Source: Rhodococcus globerulus NBRC 14531
Lineage (GTDB): Bacteria > Actinomycetota > Actinomycetes > Mycobacteriales > Mycobacteriaceae
Direction of reading: 5' to 3'
DNA length: 64,000 bases
Assembly: GCF_001894805.1 (NCBI RefSeq)
Contig: NZ_BCWX01000004.1
Coordinates: 590,122 to 654,121 of the forward strand
Shown here: piece after piece, positions 60,772-64,000 of the stretch
How the letters are laid out: the number at the start of each line of letters is the position of its first letter
Numbering within the stretch: position 1 is the stretch's first letter
Made by a program: the position numbers and the translations under genes
Notes under the pieces: model-generated
Seen by the model: only the letters and a program-made list of their open reading frames with translations
Told to the model about the DNA's origin: nothing
Database searches by the model: none

Positions 60772-62859
60772 GTGGCTATCAAGCCTTTGGCACTGTTTGT
60801 CAAACACGACGGTGTGTCCTCACGCGCGTCGATCACCTGCCAGTACAAGTGTGGAAACGCCTGCTCGCACGAGGTGCCCAACACCTCGGAAGGTGCGTAC
60901 TTCCGCGATATCGCCCGCGCTGCCCTGAGCCGACGCGGCATGTTGCGCGGCAGTGGCATGGCTGTGCTGGCAGTCGGGGCGGGTAGCGCACTCGCCGGCT
61001 GCTCGGACGGAACAGCCGAAGCCGCGCCCGGAACCGGCTCGGCAGGCAGCAGCGACGGTGGCACCGGGAGCACGCCGGCCGGCACCAACTTCACCGCCGT
61101 CGCCCCCAACAAAGCCGATGCGGTTACCGTCCCGGACGGGTACGAACAGGGCGTCGTCATCCGCTGGGGTGACGCCGTTCTCGCCGGAGCACCGGCCTTC
61201 GACTTCGAGAACCAGACCGCGGCAGCACAGGCGCTGCAGTTCGGATTCAACAACGACTTCGCCGGCCTCCTGCCCGTCGAGGGGCAGCCGAACACCTATC
61301 TGCTCGTAGTCAATCACGAGTACTCCACCGAACCGGCAATGTTCCGCGGCTACGACGCCGAGAACCCCACCGAAGAGCAGGTCAAGATCGGCCTCGCAAG
61401 CCACGGACTCTCCGTCGTACAGGTCAAGGGCGACTCCGGGTCCGGCAAGCTGGTTCCCGAAATCGGCGCCAACAACCGTCGCATCACCGGGACAACCGAA
61501 TTCCTTCTCACTGGACCTGCCGCAGGCAGCGATTTCCTCAAGACAAGCGCCGATCCGACCGGCACCAAGGTTCTGGGCACGCTCAACAACTGCGCCGGCG
61601 GCGTAACCCCCTGGGGCACCGTTCTTTCCGGCGAAGAAAACTTCAATCAGTACTTCGCCAATGCGGAGGCCGTCACCGATCCCATTGTCGCGCCACGTTT
61701 GAAGCGATACGGCCTGGCCGGTGGTGCGTCTGAACGTAAGTGGGAACGCTTCGACAAGCGCTTCGATCTGGTGGCAGAACCCAACGAGGTAAACCGCTTC
61801 GGATACGTCGTCGAGGTCGACCCGTGGGATCCGTCTTCGACTCCCGTCAAGCACACCGCGCTCGGCCGCTTCAAGCACGAAGCCGCCACCATCTACATCA
61901 CCTCCGACGGCACAGTCGTGGCTTACAGCGGTGACGACGAGCGCTTCGACTACATGTACAAGTTCGTCTCGAGCCGAAAGATGCAGGACGGTAAGAGCCA
62001 AGCGGCCATGCGCCACAACATGACCCTGCTCGACGCCGGAACACTGTACGTCGCAAAGCTCAGCGGAAACTCTGCCGGCGAGATCGACGGAACCGGCAAG
62101 CTGCCGTCGGACGGTAAGTTCGACGGAACCGGCGAGTGGGTAGCCATCCTGCGGACCGGCGAAGACGGTAAGGGCGAATCGTTGGTCGACGGCATGAGCG
62201 CCGAAGAGGTAGCCGTTTTCACCCGCCAGGCCGGTGACAAGGTCGGGGCAACGAAGATGGATCGCCCCGAAGACTTCGAGGCAAACCCGAAGAGCGGCAA
62301 GGTATACGTCGCGCTGACCAACAATACCAAGCGCGGAGTCGACGGCGGCGCAGCGGCCGATGAGGCAAACCCCCGGAACAACAACAAGAACGGTCAGGTC
62401 CTCGAAATCGCCGACGATCACGCCGGCACCACCTTCGGCTGGAATCTTCTTCTCGTCTGCGGAGATCCGGCTACAGCTGATACCTACTTCGGTGGATTCG
62501 ACAAGAGCAAGGTCAGCCCGATCTCGTGCCCGGACAACCTTGCTTTCGACCCGCACGGCAACCTGTGGATCTCGACGGACGGTAATGCACTGAAGTCCAA
62601 CGACGGACTGTTCAGCGTCGTCCTCGAAGGCGAAAATCGGGGTGAGACAAAGCAGTTCCTCACTGTTCCCGTCGGCGCCGAGACCTGCGGTCCCATCGTG
62701 GACGAGAAGCGCGTCATCGTCTGCGTCCAGCACCCCGGTGAAACCGACGATGCCAGCATCGAAAGCCCCGCTTCCCATTGGCCCGACGGCGGCGCCTCCC
62801 AGCCTCGCCCGTCGGTAGTCGCCGCCTGGAAGAAGGACGGCTCTCGGATCGGCTCGTAA
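60772..62859 (+). CDS. PhoX/DUF839 family phosphatase-like exported protein
   Basis: 695 residues. A cysteine motif near the N-terminus (CQYKCGNACSHEVPN) is followed by a twin-arginine-like export segment (SRRGMLRGSGMAVLAVGAG) that begins only around residue 52 and ends in LAGC, a lipobox. The rest is the beta-propeller of PhoX-type alkaline phosphatases (NHEYSTEP, NNCAGGVTPWGTVLSGEENF, DRPEDFEANP-like MDRPEDF, NLAFDPHGNLWISTDG). Such enzymes use Ca2+ and Fe3+ and release phosphate from esters outside the cell. GTG 60772 is chosen for GGGAG six bases upstream. Exported by Tat and probably lipidated. Confidence 0.88.
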   Translation: MAIKPLALFVKHDGVSSRASITCQYKCGNACSHEVPNTSEGAYFRDIARAALSRRGMLRGSGMAVLAVGAGSALAGCSDGTAEAAPGTGSAGSSDGGTGSTPAGTNFTAVAPNKADAVTVPDGYEQGVVIRWGDAVLAGAPAFDFENQTAAAQALQFGFNNDFAGLLPVEGQPNTYLLVVNHEYSTEPAMFRGYDAENPTEEQVKIGLASHGLSVVQVKGDSGSGKLVPEIGANNRRITGTTEFLLTGPAAGSDFLKTSADPTGTKVLGTLNNCAGGVTPWGTVLSGEENFNQYFANAEAVTDPIVAPRLKRYGLAGGASERKWERFDKRFDLVAEPNEVNRFGYVVEVDPWDPSSTPVKHTALGRFKHEAATIYITSDGTVVAYSGDDERFDYMYKFVSSRKMQDGKSQAAMRHNMTLLDAGTLYVAKLSGNSAGEIDGTGKLPSDGKFDGTGEWVAILRTGEDGKGESLVDGMSAEEVAVFTRQAGDKVGATKMDRPEDFEANPKSGKVYVALTNNTKRGVDGGAAADEANPRNNNKNGQVLEIADDHAGTTFGWNLLLVCGDPATADTYFGGFDKSKVSPISCPDNLAFDPHGNLWISTDGNALKSNDGLFSVVLEGENRGETKQFLTVPVGAETCGPIVDEKRVIVCVQHPGETDDASIESPASHWPDGGASQPRPSVVAAWKKDGSRIGS

Positions 62860-62877
62860 CACTCCACGAAAACGACT

Positions 62878-62912
62878 GTGGGGCAGATCGCATACTCTGC
62901 GATCTGCCCCAC
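62878..62912. terminator. Bidirectional terminator between convergent genes
   Basis: Perfect 15-bp arms, GTGGGGCAGATCGCA (62878-62892) and its complement (62898-62912), around a 5-nt loop. It lies between the PhoX-type gene and the minus-strand surface protein gene. Confidence 0.88.
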
Positions 62913-62939
62913 ATCGTTTACCTCAGATTCTCACGAGAA

Positions 62940-64000
62940 TCAGTTGTCACCATCCTCGCGACGCCTACGCGTCAGGAGAACAACACCCGTTCCCAGCGCC
63001 AGCAGCAGAACCAATCCGCCCGCTGCAAGCAACGTGGTGTTCACGCCACTCTCACCAGCGCCACCACCCGAGTTGATCGTTCCACCCTTAGGAGCAGGCG
63101 TCGTCGTCTTCGGCTGACCCGGGGTTGCTGTCGGCGGCTTCGGCTGTCCCGGAACCGTGGTCGTAACCGGCTGACCCGGAACCGTCGGCGGGATGACGAT
63201 CGGAGGAACAACGACGATCGGGGGAATGATGATCGTCGGCGTAACCGGCACCGTCGTGGTCGGCGGCGTCGTGGTCGGCGGGTCCGTCGTGACCGGTGTC
63301 GTCGGCGGCGTAGTTGTCGTCACGCCACACGGATCCACAATCTCTTCCGCGACAACTTCTTCTGTCGTGGTTTCGTCCGTGGTGGTCTCCTCCGTAGTGG
63401 TGGATTCCTCCGTACCGGTCACATCAGCATCACCGGCAGTGGTCGCGCTAGCCGTCGTCGTCGCAGCCGTGGTGGTCGGAACCACCGTGGTCGTCGTCGG
63501 AGGAACACAAGGCTCCGTCGTGACCGGCGGCGTAGTGGTGGTCGTCGGCGGCACCGTAGTGGTGGTCTCCGGCGGGTCTATCGGGTGTTCGGTGCAGAGA
63601 GCGTCGCCCGGGACACAGTCCACCGGCGGGTTCTCGCCACCAACCACCAGGTAGTTGTTCAGAACACCCGGAGTGAATCCGGGACCCGACAACGTTCCGA
63701 TCTCAGGATTGACCTTGACGGTGTACGTCACCGTCGCGCTCTCACCCTTGGCCAGCTTTCCGGTGACCGTGAAGACGTTATCAACGACACCCGAAACAAC
63801 CAGCGTGGAAGTGGTAGCCGGATCCTTCGTCATTACTGCATCGTCGAGAACATCGGTCAGATCGTCGTAGAAGCTGATCTCACCATCCGCGGTGCCCACA
63901 TTCTTGAACGTGAGCGTGTACGTGATCTCCTGGCCGCCAACCACACGGTTTGTGGTGGACGGATCAGAGGACTTCAGTACCTCAATTGCGGGAGTGCCCT
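62940..64000 (-). CDS. C-terminal part of a DUF11-type, Thr/Pro-rich wall or membrane anchored surface protein
   Basis: The frame runs off the window end, so the N-terminus is missing. The visible part begins with the end of an Ig-like DUF11 repeat (VVGGQEITYTLTFKNVGTADG, FTVTGKLAKGESATVTYTVKV in parts). About 150 residues of Thr/Pro/Val repeats such as TTTTVPPTTTTTPP follow, then a linker and a C-terminal hydrophobic helix with RRRR after it. That end resembles a sortase tail, but no LPxTG is present, so plain membrane anchoring is more likely. Function: probably extracellular stalk or adhesion. Confidence 0.8.
   Translation of the reverse strand, partial: GTPAIEVLKSSDPSTTNRVVGGQEITYTLTFKNVGTADGEISFYDDLTDVLDDAVMTKDPATTSTLVVSGVVDNVFTVTGKLAKGESATVTYTVKVNPEIGTLSGPGFTPGVLNNYLVVGGENPPVDCVPGDALCTEHPIDPPETTTTVPPTTTTTPPVTTEPCVPPTTTTVVPTTTAATTTASATTAGDADVTGTEESTTTEETTTDETTTEEVVAEEIVDPCGVTTTTPPTTPVTTDPPTTTPPTTTVPVTPTIIIPPIVVVPPIVIPPTVPGQPVTTTVPGQPKPPTATPGQPKTTTPAPKGGTINSGGGAGESGVNTTLLAAGGLVLLLALGTGVVLLTRRRREDGDN

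Noticed and set aside
60820..62862. 680-codon open frame on the minus strand opposite the PhoX-type gene
   Set aside because: It is a shadow of the plus-strand gene in GC-rich DNA: low-complexity Val/Gly/Ala/Asp-rich translation, no recognisable motif, whereas the plus strand has family landmarks and an export signal.
63088..63600. Low-complexity repeats considered as a CRISPR or VNTR locus
   Set aside because: They are codon-level Thr/Pro/Val repeats of a surface-protein stalk on the minus strand.

Overview
The window is high-GC actinobacterial chromosome, most consistent with Rhodococcus (R. erythropolis/qingshengii type). The evidence is a 367-residue mycobacterial-type inositol phosphate synthase behind a PadR gene, a mycofactocin-type SDR, a F420-type LLM protein, a PopR/clpP locus, and a complete aldoxime-nitrile cluster with an Fe-type nitrile hydratase. 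I saw no insertion sequence, CRISPR array, rRNA or tRNA gene. All identifications come from reading motifs and gene order; no database search was run.

Layout. 1-9.2 kb: the end of an unknown gene, padR-ino1, a 2-oxoglutarate oxygenase, a flavin/Fe-S reductase, a MocR regulator divergent from a pyridoxamine-oxidase-fold gene, and a slipin/NfeD pair. 9.2-18 kb: an IclR regulator with a palindromic site, divergent from a tightly overlapping organosulfur operon. That operon holds an SsuABC-like transporter, a protein with the Cys/His/Arg signature of the desulfinase DszB, two flavin monooxygenases, a class II aldolase and a cytosolic binding-protein-like gene. 18-19.4 kb: a retron-like element, meaning a reverse transcriptase preceded by a structured 167-nt region closed by a 22-bp stem with one bulge. 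19.4-27.4 kb: a gene remnant and large palindrome, a TetR gene with a perfect operator, a crotonase, a kinase, an MBL protein, a TY-chaperone-like protein, an SDR and a class A penicillin-binding protein. 27.2-32 kb: a MalEFGK-type sugar transporter. 32-36 kb: a DUF2786/metallopeptidase pair, a PopR-like regulator, two clpP paralogues with a PopR-type palindrome upstream, and a ribbon-helix-helix/Clp-N protein.

36-41.5 kb is a second organosulfur-type operon: an AprA-like flavoprotein, a 2x[4Fe-4S] ferredoxin, a second SsuABC-like transporter and an LLM oxidoreductase. 41.6-52.2 kb looks like a catabolic island. A TetR-ACS-acyl-CoA-dehydrogenase operon with two identical-type palindromic operators stands divergent from an AraC regulator followed by aldoxime dehydratase, amidase, nitrile hydratase alpha and beta, and the metallochaperone. 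Together they would take aldoxime to nitrile, amide, acid, acyl-CoA and beta-oxidation. 52.2-64 kb: a LysR gene, a DapA-family gene, an amino-acid transporter with fused binding protein and permease, a two-component/ABC exporter operon with paired palindromes upstream, a PhoX-type phosphatase and the end of a threonine-rich surface protein.

The strongest candidate for an undescribed system is the retron-like locus. Next are the two organosulfur operons (one with a DszB-like enzyme hidden among binding-protein-fold genes, one with an AprAB-like redox pair) and the RHH/Clp-N protein beside popR-clpP.
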